The notes under the pieces are model-generated. The model did not search any database, had not been told where the DNA came from, and saw only the letters and a program-made list of their open reading frames with translations. A DNA stretch of 64,000 nucleotides from Orychophragmus violaceus (taxonomy: Eukaryota; Streptophyta; Magnoliopsida; Brassicales; Brassicaceae), in assembly GCA_030180135.1 (NCBI GenBank), contig CM058239.1, forward strand, positions 43,721,270 through 43,785,269. Reading direction: 5' to 3'. This document shows, one piece after another, positions 1 through 10,941 of the stretch. Every line of letters begins with the position of its first letter. Position 1 is the stretch's first letter. The position numbers and the translations under genes were made by a program.

Positions 1-12
1 GATCAAGACAAC

Positions 13-2975
13 TTGAATATGAATGATGAGGAGATTATTCGTCATGAAGAAGAAGAGATGGGTGTAGAGGAAGCTGCTCAACCGGTCCAACAACTCAGAA
101 GAAGCATTAGAGAAAAGACGGATCTATCAAGATACATCAACAAGAAGTTCTACTTCAACAATCAGGCTGTTTCTTATCCCAACCAATCCGTGTGTTCTAT
201 TGACTTGTTGCCATCAAGTCATTGCGCTTTTCTCGGGAAGATAGAGATTAATCATGTTCCTAAAACCTATGAAGAGGCTAAAGACGCCAAGGAGTGGATG
301 GATGCTGTGATTGATGAGAAGGGAGCTATGGAAAAGAATCACACTTGGAATGTGGAGAAGCTGCCAAAGGGAAAGAAGACTGTCATCTCAAAATGGGTCT
401 TCACAATCAAGTATAAGAGCAATGGAGACATTGAGAGGTACAAGGCAAGGTTGGTTGCAAGAGGGTTCACACAAACTTATGGAGAAGACTACACTGATAC
501 CTTTGCACCAGTAGCTAAACTCCATACAGTAAGAGTCACACTGTCCTTGGCCACAAACCTTTCATGAAACCATGATAGGTCAAGAAATATCCCTATTCTA
601 CTGCAAGTGCACAGTGATGTGAATGTAGTACTTAGGGTATCGAATCCACAAGGACTCACGTCTCACACGATAGATTGTATGTTCTCAAGCTAAGCTAAAT
701 CAGAATAGGTGAATGCAATAAACAAATCAAGCAAACACGAAGGTGTTTCAATAGGAGAAAGGCGTTAGACTTAGGAAGTTCTCGGGAATTATGCAATGTC
801 AGATACTTAACGAACCAGATTAAGATTAAACACATGTTCAAGAAATAGAAACACAATGCTAAACAATCCAACTCTCGCTGAGATTATTTCTATATCTAGC
901 AACCTAGTGATCCAAATCTCTTTGTAATCCTAGCGTTCTAAACAAGTTCTATCGGTTCACAATTTTCCTAAACCAAATCTCTTTGTATCTAGTCAAATTG
1001 CTCACACTAAGTTTATTCAGATTATAACTCACACTCTCATGATATTGTCAATTATCTCAGATCTAAACCCTAGGTGATCAATCCAGAATTCAGTGTTAAG
1101 CGCAACTTAGGTGATGAACGAATCAGATGGTGAATCCTAATAAACCAGTTATCTAAACATGCATAAAACCCTTATGAGAACTCTTAAATCTAACTAGGTT
1201 ACTACTCAGACATATTATCAGAATAACAACACATCATGAATAGAAAATCAAAGACTGAATAGATAAATAAAAAGGGGTTCGAAATCCTTCTCTCAAAGGT
1301 TACAAGTAGCAAGAATCAGCCCCTTAGCAAAATCTCTCAATCTCCCAAGCAAGAACAAAAGGTAAAAACTAGATGAAAAGATAATGAGTCTGAAAACCTA
1401 ATTAAACTCTTAAACACGTTTTGGGGCTAGTTTAGAATTAGGTAAACTTCTGGGTCTTTTTTGCAATTCTTCAAAACTTGTCTTCAACTCACGCATCAGA
1501 CTCTGTCGCGCTTAGTGTCGACCGACACCAAGGTGGGTGTCGGTCGACATCCACTCGTGGCCGAGACACTAACTTCAGCATGTTGCACAAATCACCAGTA
1601 ATGTCCTATAATCCCACTCTTTTCTCCAAATGCAAGCCTACCTGTAGAAGACTCAATAGACTCGAAAAACCAGGTTAAAAACTCAATATATACAACTATA
1701 TCATGGTTGAAAACCTATAAAAACCATGATATATCAAACCTATGGCAAATGGATGTCAAGAATTCCTTTTTACAAGGAGAGCTTGAAGAGGAAGTGTACA
1801 TGACTCCACCACCGGGACTAGAGCATTTGTGTAAACCTGGTGAAGTATTGAGACTAAGGAGAGCAATATATGGTTTGAAGCAATCAACAAGGGCATGGTA
1901 CCATAAGCTAAGCCATACACTCATGGACTATGGATTCAAGAAGTCTCAATCTGATCACACATTGTTTACTCTTCAAAGCCCTTTAGGAGTGGTGGTGGTT
2001 CTGATCTATGTGGATGATTTAATCATTACTGGAAGTGATAATGAGGGAATTCAGTCCTCAAAGGCTTTTTTCAAAAGTTCGTTTGACATCAAAGACCTTG
2101 GAGAGTTGAAGTATTTCTTGGGTATTGAAGTATGCAGATTCAATGATGGGTTGTTTTTGTCCCAAAGGAAGTATGTTAAAGACTTGCTGACAGAAACAAG
2201 AATGCATGATTGCAAGATAGCAAAGACTCCTATTGAAGATGGCTACCAAGTCAATAAAGAGTGGGAGAAATCAGATGAGGAGAAGTTCAAGGATGTCTCC
2301 TTGTATAGAAGACTGGTTGGGAAGCTTATCTATTTAACTCTCACTAGACCAGACCTATGTTTTGCTGTGAATCAAGTCAGCCAACATATGCAATCACCCA
2401 CAGTTTATCATTGGAGTTTGATTGAGAGGATCCTTAGATATCTCAAAGGCTCAACAGGACAAGGAATTTGGATGGGTAAGAATGATATCACTGAGATTGC
2501 CGGCTACTGTGATGCAGATTGGGCTGGTGATAAGAGTGAAAGGATATCCACAACCGGTTATTGCACCTTCATTGGAGGTAACTTAGTGACGTGGAAGACA
2601 AAGAAGCAGAAAGTGGTCTCATGTTCAAGTGCTGAAGCTGAGTATAGGGCTATGAGGAAGCTTACAACATAGTTAACTTGGTTGAAGGCTCTACTCAAGG
2701 AATTTGGCATTGAGCAATCAAGTCCCATTACCTTTCATTGTGACAATCAGGCTGCAATACACATTGCCACCAACTCTGTGTTTCATGAAAGGACTAAACA
2801 CATTGAGATAGATTGTCACAAGGTAAGGGAGAAGATTGAAGATGGGACGGTTCTACCTTACTACACAAAGAGCGAAGATCAGCTAGCAGACATCTTCACC
2901 AAGGCTGTAAGTCTCAAGGTTTGCGATCATATCTTAAGCAAACTAGGACTTGTAGACCTTCCTATCCATGATTAG
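13..2975 (+). pseudogene. copia RT-RNase H polyprotein fragment, disrupted
   Basis: C-terminal half of a copia polyprotein: reverse transcription and removal of the RNA strand in the cytoplasmic particle. The N-terminal RT part (13-567) has ISKWVFTIKYKSNG, KARLVARGF and DTFAPVAKL. After the inserted LTR the frame resumes at about 1742 with WQMDVKNSFLQGELEEEVYM, then the catalytic YVDDL near 2010, and RNase H with YCDADWAGDKSERIS and ADIFTKA. Breaks: a TGA at 565-567 (Trp expected), the 1164-bp LTR insertion, and an in-frame TAG at about 2670. It ends with a normal stop at 2975, 142 bp before the polypurine tract. Non-functional. Confidence 0.9.
573..1736 (-). repeat. solo LTR, Athila-like family, minus orientation
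   Basis: A 1164-bp sequence running from TGATAGG to GATATATCA, the reverse of the LTR ends at 3785-4979. The flanks are aacca (568-572) and aacct (1737-1741): a 5-bp target duplication with one changed base, and joining the copia coding sequence across it restores the RT reading order. No internal region is present, so this is the product of LTR-LTR recombination. It holds a 14-bp inverted repeat at 1516-1549 and four small hairpins between 869 and 1041. It is divergent from the LTR at 3785 but clearly the same family. Confidence 0.85.
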
Positions 2976-3129
2976 AACTTCCCTGATCATGTGCAGCATA
3001 CTCTTTTTCCCTTGATGTGGTTTTGTCCCAAGTGGTTTTCTACATCAAGGTTTTTAATTAGGTGTTGCCATGATCATTCCAAGTTCAGACTTTAGGGTGA
3101 TTCCAAAGTCTGAACTTGAGGGGGAGTAT

Positions 3130-3496
3130 TGATCATGTATGTTTTAATAAATTGAAGTCTGGTGAAACAATCTGAAGTCTGGTGAAACAGAATAGAACAA
3201 CAGACAGTGAATTCTGGAGAGCAATGTGAAGTATGGAGTACAAAGTGAATTCTGGAGAACAAAGTGAAGTTTGGAGTATAAAGTGAAGTCTGGAGCTCGG
3301 AACATAATGACAAGCTGTTTAATTTGTCTTCTAGCTAATTAGGTTAGGGTTATCCTTGTGTACCCATCTTATATAACCTGTGTGGCTACCAAATATCAAA
3401 ACTAAGTCATTTTTGTGACTATTCTCTATTCTTCTCTTGAGTAAATAATTCTTCCATTTCTGAATCTTCAAGCTTAAATCTTTCTTAAAACTAACA
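3130..3496 (+). repeat. 3' LTR of copia D
   Basis: Starts TGATCATG directly after the polypurine tract GAGGGGGAGTAT (3118-3129). The end is placed at CTAACA (3496), just before ABCB sequence; this end is inferred because the 5' LTR is outside the window. A promoter-like stretch (CTTATATAACC, near 3370) lies inside. The front third is made of short tandem repeats. Confidence 0.65.
3207..3300 (+). repeat. 19-bp minisatellite in copia D LTR
   Basis: Five consecutive units of the type GTGAATTCTGGAGAACAAA (19 bp; the last is 18 bp), differing at a few positions. Immediately upstream (about 3152-3190) the related block TGAAGTCTGGTGAAACA occurs twice. The array lies in U3, where transcription-control repeats are usual. 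Confidence 0.85.
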
Positions 3497-3505
3497 AAAA
3501 GAAGA

Positions 3506-3784
3506 CCGAAGATTGATGCTTATAATACGAGTGGTAAAGTTTTGGACGAAATTAAAGGAGACATTGAGTTAAAAGACGTGTATTTCCGATATCCGGCCAG
3601 ACCTGATGTGCAGATCTTTGCTGGATTTTTGGTGGTTGTACCAAACGGCACAACCGTGGCTTTGGTGATACAGTGATCAGTTTGATTGAGAGGTTCTATG
3701 ATCCGTATGCCGGAAATATTTTAATTGATGGAATTGATTTGAAGAAGCTTCAGCTGAGATGGATCAGAAGCAAGATTAGTCTAG
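3506..3784 (+). pseudogene. ABCB (MDR/P-glycoprotein) transporter, NBD1 exon fragment
   Basis: Encodes the start of the first nucleotide-binding domain of an ABCB-type ATP-driven membrane exporter: KPKIDAYNTSGKVLDEIKGD, then VYFRYPARPDVQIFAGF, and later LIERFYDP and KLQLRWIRSKISLV. Such domains bind and hydrolyse ATP at the cytosolic face. A short deletion at about 3666-3673 removes the Walker A motif (GxxGxGKST) and shifts the frame. At 3784 the exon is cut by an LTR starting TGATATATCA, exactly where SQEP would follow. It belongs with the NBD2 piece at 26843-28690. The plant ABCB3/4/5/11/12 clade is the closest resemblance by memory of the family. Confidence 0.85.
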
Positions 3785-4979
3785 TGATATATCATGGTTT
3801 TTACTAGTTTTAGACCATGATATAAGTGTGTTTTAGTGTCTTTTTGTGTTCTTTTAGAGTCTTTTACAGGTATAATCAGGTTTGGAGCATATTTGGTGAT
3901 TATGGCACCTTTTGGAGATTTTTGGAGTGTTTGGCCGAGAGATAGAGTTCACTGTCCGAAACAGAGAAATGCGTCGATCGTTGCACTCTAGCATCGATCG
4001 TTGCATCAGCGAGATGGGCCAAAACTCGGCGGTTTATGAAGAGTCAAGATATTGCACTCTGATCCAGAAGTTCCTGATATTTACAAAGAAGCCCCTGGCT
4101 GAGATTAGACCTATATAATTAAGTTTTTGGTGTTTTATTTACTTACGCTTTCATAATTAAGAGCAGAGGATTTTTAGAGCTTTTGGGGCTGATCTGAACC
4201 TTTACTTCATCTGTATTTGGAGAAGATTTCGAACCCCTTTTATTCTTTATCTTCTATGCAATTTATTCATCATATGATTATGTTTTCATTATCTATGTCT
4301 GAGTAGATTCCTTGTTAGGTTTAGGGTTTCTCACATAGGATTTCATGACTTGCTAGACCTGTTTAATTCAGTTAAGAATTCATAACTATATCTGTTCTTC
4401 AATCTAATTGTGCTTAAAGCTAGTTCTAACCTGATCAATTAGAATCTAGATCTTAGGTTGCTAAATACGTCACGAAAGTGGGGTTTAGGAATCTGAACTA
4501 ATTAGGTTGAGCAATTAAACTTCTCGCAAACGAAAGTTTGGTTTAGGATAATTGTGAACATATCAAACTTGGAATTAATGCTAGTTTAATCTGTTAGTTC
4601 TCGCAAACGAAAGTTTGGTTTGCTGCACTTAGACTTAGAGAATTATCGCAAAGGAATTTGGTTAATTCTATATCTGTGTTTTGAGTTCTAGAACTGTGCT
4701 TAATTAGATCCTTGCTGAATAAACTGTCTGCCTGTCTGATTTCCTGAGAACGCCCTAGACTTAGCGCTCTTAATAACTTGTTTTCACAACCAATAAACTC
4801 TGCTTTCTGTTTACTTTCTCGCACTGCTTTTCATTCTATCACATTGCTTTCTTTCTAGTTTAGTTTCCTGTTCTTGAGCTATTGAATACCGGAGTCCCTG
4901 TGGATTCGATACCTATATACTACGACTACTGAACTGTGCACTTGCAGTTAGATATAGGATTAAAACCTGACACCTATCA
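3785..4979 (+). repeat. 5' LTR of Athila-like element
   Basis: TGATATATCA to ACACCTATCA. A TATA-like box (CCTATATAATT) sits at about 4110. U3 carries two direct copies of TCGATCGTTGCA (about 3974 and 3993). Downstream of the TATA box are four small hairpins with GNRA-type loops (4471-4480, 4527-4540, 4604-4617, 4649-4660). Confidence 0.9.
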
Positions 4980-4985
4980 AGTTTT

Positions 4986-5003
4986 TGGCGCCGTTGCCGG
5001 GGA
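4986..5003 (+). other. primer binding site, Asp-tRNA type
   Basis: TGGCGCCGTTGCCGGGGA, six bases after the LTR. This is the primer site pattern of Athila elements (3' end of tRNA-Asp). Confidence 0.85.
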
Positions 5004-5219
5004 CTCTTTGAGTCTTCGATAGCTTAGAACCTAGGGTTTTACTAGGATTTTTCGTTTTCTTTTCGTTTTTATTTTTGTTTTTTTTAGTTGCTGATTTTAT
5101 CTGTTTTTCTCTCTGTCGCAGATACCAATATCGCACTGCGTCGATCGTTGCACCCTTGCACCGATCGTCACTAGGCGATTCAGAGATTGAAGCGATCGTT
5201 GCACTGATAGCATCGATCG

Positions 5220-7880
5220 TTGCCGGACGATTACAGACAGTTTATGCAGACGCAGAAAACTAGAAGTAATCCGAACTTGGACTTAGTTAATCTCGATCTT
5301 GAAGAACTTGGACGTTTAGAGAGAGCTAACAGAAGAGAAAGAAGAGAAAGGATGGTGCGAGAGCGTTTGATTCTGGTACGTGATGCTGAAGGTACCCTGA
5401 GGGACCGAGATAACAACCCATACAATGCTGCTTGGAAAAGGGTTGATGCTGAAGGGAATGTCATCCCTGATCCTCCTGAGCAACAGCAACAGGAGCAGAA
5501 CCAGGGTCAAGGACAGGCCCAAGGTAGAGAGATGGTTGTACGTGAGAGGACTTTAGCTGACTACAACAGACCGGATGAGTTTCATAGAAACCGGTCAGCT
5601 TTAGTGCTTCCTGCTTTTGAGAGGAACAATTTTGAGATCAAAACCATCTACTACTCGCTGATGAGACAGAATGCATTTCACGGTTACCCAACGGAGCAGC
5701 CTATGGATCACATTGATTCGTTTGAGGACGTAGTCACTGGCATGAAGTATGATGGAGTCTGCCCGGACTATCTGTTCCTTAAGCTCTTTCCGCACAGTCT
5801 TGCTGGAGACGCTAGTGCATGACTAAATCAGCTGGCACCTGCTCAGTACACTACATGGGCAGCTTTAAAGAGTGAGTTCATGCGTCACTTCTATGATGAT
5901 GCGCGCTCAGACCAGTCCAGACAGGACATACTCACCTTTTCACAAGGAGCTGTGGAGCCTTTAAAGACTGCCTGGATGAGATTTAAGCAGTATCAGCGTG
6001 ACTGCCCACACCATGGATTCACTGAGGTTCAGTTGATTGGCATTTTCTTCAGAGGCATAGATCTTCCATATCAGTCTGCACTGGATAATTCCAGTAATGC
6101 TAACTTCAACACCAGGACTCCTACGCAGGCTAAGCAATTGATTGAGAACCTAATAGGCAGCAACAACTGCAAGACTATGGATGAGAGGAGGAAGAAATCT
6201 GGTGGAAGTGTAGAGAATTCTGATATAGCTGATATTAGATCAAGGCTGGACACAGTTTGCAATCTCCTAGCAGGTAAGAAAGCTGTCCACTTTGCCCAAG
6301 ATGTAGAGGTAATTCAAACTGAGGTGGACACTCAGGAGGAAGATGTGAATTACATAGGAGGTTCTGGATTCCAAGGTAATAGATTTGGTAATCAACAAGG
6401 AAACAGATTCTTCAATGGAGGACAGAAAAGTGCTTTCAACAGCAACTCATCTAATTCTGGACAGACTGGTGGTTTTCAGAAGACCTTTGGACAAGGTACT
6501 CAGAGAACCTATGGGTCTTCATCTTATCAGACTCCTCCCGCACCTACAGCTCATGAGAGTAGAATGAAAGCTATGATGGAACAACTAATGGAGAGTCAGA
6601 CCAAGATTTCTGTGGACTGCAACAAGAAGTTAAATGCTGTCTATGAAGACCTCAATGGGAAGTTTGAGTCCCTGAACACTCACATGAAGCAGTTGGATAC
6701 TCAGGTAAACCAGATTTCCAGCTCAATAAAGGGAAAAGGGCTAGCAGACACTCATATTAAGGCCTGGTCTGTGTACGTTAATGATGGATCTCACCTAGGT
6801 GAAAAATTTGAGCTAAGTACAGCTGAATTGGTGAAGGAAGAAGAAATCCTGGATTTTGGTGAAAAACTCTCGGGTAGAAATTGCAGCATTGCAACGATCG
6901 ACACACACTTAGTGTCGATCGATGCACGTCGGGAACAGACATATTCGCTGAGTGATGATGGTATTGATGCAGACTTAGAGCTTGATGGCTTCTTCTCTGG
7001 AGTCTCTGAGATCTCTCAACAGGAGATTTATACGCAGATTGTTAAACAACACTCCTCAGTGTCTGAAGTGATTAGGCAGGAAATTGAAGAGCTTAAGAAG
7101 CTAGAGGAGATTGGTGAAGAATTGGAAGAAATTCCATCTTCTGATGATCCACCTTATCATCCATGTGTGCAGAGGTATTTGAACAAGATGCTGCCTCTAG
7201 ATGAAGAGCTGAGAGATTGGGTGATTATAGTTCCTCAGCATATTAGTGATGTTCTGTTGACCAAGATCCCGAAGAAGCTGCTTGATCCTGGAGTCTTTGT
7301 GCTTGATTGTTCAATCTTTGAGGATAGTTTCAGGCGTTCTCTGTGTGACTTAGGAGCTGCTGGAAGTTTGATGCCATACTCTGTGGCAGAGAAGCTGGGT
7401 ATGCTAGATTTTACTCCTACTAGGACCTCTCTTGTCCTAGCTGATCAGTCAATACGAGTTCCTGAAGGACTCGTGATAGACATCCCGGTGAGAGTTGGAA
7501 ACTACTTAGTTCCAACAGACTTCTTAGTGCTGAAATATGACTGTGATCCGGATGAAGCGTTGCTACTTGGAAGACCATTTTTGGCTACAGCAGGAGCGAT
7601 AATTGATGTTATGAACAGCCTGATAGACCTCCATCTGGGAGATGAGCCGCTGCGTTATGAGATGGATAAGCTGCGTAGACCACTGATAGATGGGCAGACA
7701 TTCACCATAAGGAATGCAGATGATGAGCAGCCTGATGACACTGTGATTATAGATCCTGGAGCACATTTTACTCCATCTTTTCTTGGACATGAGCATTCTG
7801 CAACAGCCTACTCGCCACCTTGGATGAGGAGACTTGGACAGAGACAGAAAAAGTCTCTATCAGGATCTCCTGGTGCCTGA
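5220..7880 (+). pseudogene. Athila-like gag-protease frame with one stop
   Basis: A single 887-codon frame interrupted only by TGA at 5820-5822 (Trp expected in GDASA-W-LNQL). The gag part forms the particle shell: PTEQPMDHIDSFED, then FMRHFYDDARSDQSRQDI, then a Gln/Gly/Asn-rich stretch (about 6355-6540) and a coiled-coil-like stretch (about 6560-6740). The protease part has CDLGAAGSLMP (active-site D-L-G) at about 7348-7380 and LLLGRPFLATAGAI near 7563. The start at 5220 is the first in-frame ATG; an upstream ATG at 5075 is in another frame. After the protease there is a normal stop and no pol. The region between gag and protease carries an imperfect inverted repeat of the CGATCG motif (6892-6928). 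Confidence 0.85.
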
Positions 7881-9230
7881 AAAATCTTGTCCGTCCGGTC
7901 AAGCTATTGACCTTAAACAAGCGCTGGGTGGGAGGCAACCCACCATTAGGTACTGGTGTTATTCTACTTAATTTTTGGTGTTTTTGTTAGGATTTTACGT
8001 TTGTTTTTGTTTCTGGTGAGTTTATGTTTGCAGGTCTCGAACAGATTCGCAGTGCGTCGATCAACGCACTTCTGTGTCGATCGTCACAACACGATCGGAA
8101 TCGCATTGCAGCGATCGTCGCGGTCCTGAGCAACGATCGACCATACACGAAAATCGCCAAGTAACGGCCGATGCACTTAGTGCAACGATCGATGCTTGAG
8201 CGACAGAGGTAACCCGACATAACTCAACAGAACTTTAACAATTTTTATTTTTCTTTTTACCGATCCTTCGCTTGACACTACTGGGGACAGTGTGTCTTAA
8301 GTGTGGGGGAGGTGCTACTGACGTTTATCTTTCTGTTTTCTTAAGAGTCAGTCCATTTTTCAAAAAAAATTTGTTTTATTGAGTCAAAATTGTTTAAGTA
8401 AGAAACTATGATTTTCTGAGAAGATGTACAAGACTTGCAGGAACTTAAGTAACCATTGGGATGAAGTTGCAGGATCTATCTCTGACTATTAGAAAACCCA
8501 GACACATATCAACCTACTGGGAACACCCAAAACACTTCAGGTATCAGAGGATCCTTTTACTGACTTCAATTTAATACTGACTTAGATTTCTCACCTAAGG
8601 GCTTGGTATACTTTGTGTCGGATTCTCTGTTAGTTCTGACACAGCCTGTCAACCTATCCTATTTAGTTCCCTTCTCCCCTTCTATAAAGTAAAAAAAAGA
8701 AAGATAATAAACTGAGGATGAGTTAGTAACTCCGAAGTGGTCACAGGAGTGGTAGAGACCCTTATTATATCCTGTGCTATCCATGGAATGTGTCCAAAGT
8801 ACACCCCATAACGGGAAGAACACTGATAAAAAAACTTAAATTATACCCAATGTGGGAAAAATCAGTTGTTAAAGAAGGGAAAAAGAGAAGAAAGGGACTA
8901 GAGAAAGATAGTATGGTGGTCTAGAGCTGATAAGGTAAGAATCCATGTGCCCTTTGATCGATACTCCTTAGGTGAGACCGCACTTAAATACTTGCAGAAG
9001 TCAGTAGGGAGAATTTGAATGCTTGAATGTGATTGTGGAGTTTACTTAGGACAGTTGCTAAGTGTGGGGGAAGTACATGTTGGTCTTGATATCCTGTGAT
9101 TGATTCTTTCAGTGGTTTACTAAGGGGAATCTGAGTATTGTATCTTCTAGGACGAAATGAGTTTCTGAAGAGTTTTCAAACCTCTTCACCAAGCTTTAGT
9201 TCTATGTTTTGCTTGAGGGCAAGCAAAGGC
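7881..9230 (+). other. Athila-like 3' non-coding region
   Basis: No ORF resembling RT, integrase or env. The proximal part (8050-8200) is dense in CGATCG-type motifs. Two extra copies of the terminal tract TAAGTGTGGGGGA lie at 8298-8310 and 9059-9071. Confidence 0.75.
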
Positions 9231-9245
9231 TAAGTGTGGGGGAGT
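9231..9245 (+). other. polypurine tract
   Basis: TAAGTGTGGGGGAGT directly before the 3' LTR; primes plus-strand DNA synthesis. Confidence 0.85.
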
Positions 9246-10441
9246 TGATATATCATGGTTTTTACTAGTTTTAGACCATGATATAAGTGTGTTTTAGTGT
9301 CTTTTTGTGTTCTTTTAGAGTCTTTTACAGGTATAATCAGGTTTGGAGCATATTTGGTGATTATGGCACCTTTTGGAGATTTTTGGAGTGTTTGGCCGAG
9401 AGATAGAGTTCACTGTCCGAAACAGAGAAATGCGTCGATCGTTGCACTCTAGCATCGATCGTTGCATCAGCGAGATGGGCCAAAACTCGGCGGTTTATGA
9501 AGAGTCAAGATATTGCACTCAGAATCCAGAAGTTCCTGATATTTACAAAGAAGCCCCTGGCTGAGATTAGACCTATATAATTAAGTTTTTGGTGTTTTAT
9601 TTACTTACGCTTTCATAATTAAGAGCAGAGGATTTTTAGAGCTTTTGGGGCTGATCTGAACCTTTACTTCATCTGTATTTGGAGAAGATTTCGAACCCCT
9701 TTTATTCTTTATCTTCTATGCAATTTATTCATCATATGATTATGTTTTCATTATCTATGTCTGAGTAGATTCCTTGTTAGGTTTAGGGTTTCTCACATAG
9801 GATTTCATGACTTGCTAGACCTGTTTAATTCAGTTAAGGATTCATAACTATATCTGTTCTTCAATCTAATTGTGCTTAAAGCTAGTTCTAACCTGATCAA
9901 TTAGAATCTAGATCTTAGGTTGCTAAATACGTCACGAAAGTGGGGTTTAGGAATCTGAACTAATTAGGTTGAGCAATTAAACTTCTCGCAAACGAAAGTT
10001 TGGTTTAGGATAATTGTGAACATATCAAACTTGGAATTAATGCTAGTTTAATCTGTTAGTTCTCGCAAACGAAAGTTTGGTTTGCTGCACTTAGACTTAG
10101 AGAATTATCGCAAAGGAATTTGGTTAATTCTATATCTGTGTTTTGAGTTCTAGAACTGTGCTTAATTAGATCCTTGCTGAATAAACTGTCTGCCTGTCTG
10201 ATTTCCTGAGAACGCCCTAGACTTAGCGCTCTTAATAACTTGTTTTCACAACCAACAAACTCTGCTTTCTGTTTACTTTCTCGCACTGCTTTTCATTCTA
10301 TCACATTGCTTTCTTTCTAGTTTAATTTCCTGTTCTTGAGCTATTGAATACCGGAGTCCCTTTGGATTCGATACCTATATACTACGACTTTTGAACTGTG
10401 CATTTGCAGTTAGATATAGGATTAAAACCTGACACCTATCA
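9246..10441 (+). repeat. 3' LTR of Athila-like element
   Basis: Near-identical to 3785-4979, with about eight substitutions and one 1-bp indel by eye. All four hairpins are retained. It is followed directly by sequence matching the inside of the Tat LTR (compare 10442 with 21373). Confidence 0.9.
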
Positions 10442-10770
10442 TAGAGCGACTCGGTCCTTTCCAGTTCAACTGATCCGCGAGAATCACGGGTATCGTTACG
10501 AAGGAGAGGCCGAAATATCGGAACAGAGAGGTCAGAGTCGAGACTATTTAAAAGAAGAAGTGGCGACTCATTCATATTCCAACCCTAACTTAGAACACTT
10601 CGACTAGATAGCTCGAACATCATACTTTGTACTCTCTTTTCGACTGTGTTTGTTCTATCTCGACGATCAATTTCAATAAAGTCTTTGATCCATAAGAAAC
10701 TATACCATTTCTATATCCTAAAGTCCTAATCGACGAATACAAATTCTTAGTGTGAATCCCGGATCTCACA
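10442..10770 (+). repeat. 5' LTR remnant of Tat element
   Basis: Matches 21373-21704 closely and ends GGATCTCACA. The part corresponding to 21168-21372 is absent. Confidence 0.85.
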
Positions 10771-10790
10771 TTTGGCGCCGACTGTGGGGA
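10771..10790 (+). other. primer binding site of Tat element
   Basis: TTTGGCGCCGACTGTGGGGA directly after the LTR. It resembles the TTGGCGCCGTCTGTGGG type used by Tat-group elements, with one altered base in the middle. Confidence 0.75.
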
Positions 10791-10941
10791 CGTCTATAGT
10801 TTTCCTGTCTTAAGAATCAGATCTTATATCCGATAGATCGAGATGAATCCCGACCAATCTGGCTCTCCCAGCGCCACACCACCGATTGACCACCCTCAAA
10901 CGGTCGACAACTTTCCCTAGAACACCACCGGGGTAAGAATC

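Larger units (their letters stand above)
1..3496 (+). mobile_element. Ty1/copia element D (3' part), interrupted by a solo LTR
   Basis: The 3' portion of a plus-strand Ty1/copia retrotransposon; its 5' part lies outside the window. Visible in order: the end of the region between integrase and RT, reverse transcriptase, RNase H, a polypurine tract (3118-3129, GAGGGGGAGTAT) and a 3' LTR (3130-3496). The coding part is split by a minus-strand solo LTR at 573-1736. The right edge abuts ABCB exon sequence at about 3500, so the element appears to have inserted into the ABCB gene. The domain order RT then RNase H with no integrase after it is the copia arrangement. Confidence 0.9.
3785..10441 (+). 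mobile_element. Athila-like Ty3/gypsy element, gag-protease only, with mismatched flanks
   Basis: A 6657-bp element with LTRs of 1195 and 1196 bp that differ by roughly eight substitutions and one 1-bp indel by eye, an Asp-tRNA-type primer site, a gag-protease frame and a polypurine tract. No reverse transcriptase, RNase H, integrase or env-like frame is present, so it is non-autonomous. The 5 bp on the left (TCTAG, within ABCB exon) do not match the 5 bp on the right (TAGAG, within a Tat LTR), so the two LTRs did not enter as one insertion. Assignment to Athila rests on the primer site and the gag/protease sequence. Confidence 0.85.

Noticed and set aside
1478..1678. 66-codon ORF inside the solo LTR
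   Set aside because: It lies wholly inside an LTR and spans the inverted repeat; no similarity to gag or any family.
7881..9230. An env-like gene after the Athila protease
   Set aside because: Some Athila elements carry one, but no frame here is long enough or has membrane or signal features; pol is missing as well.
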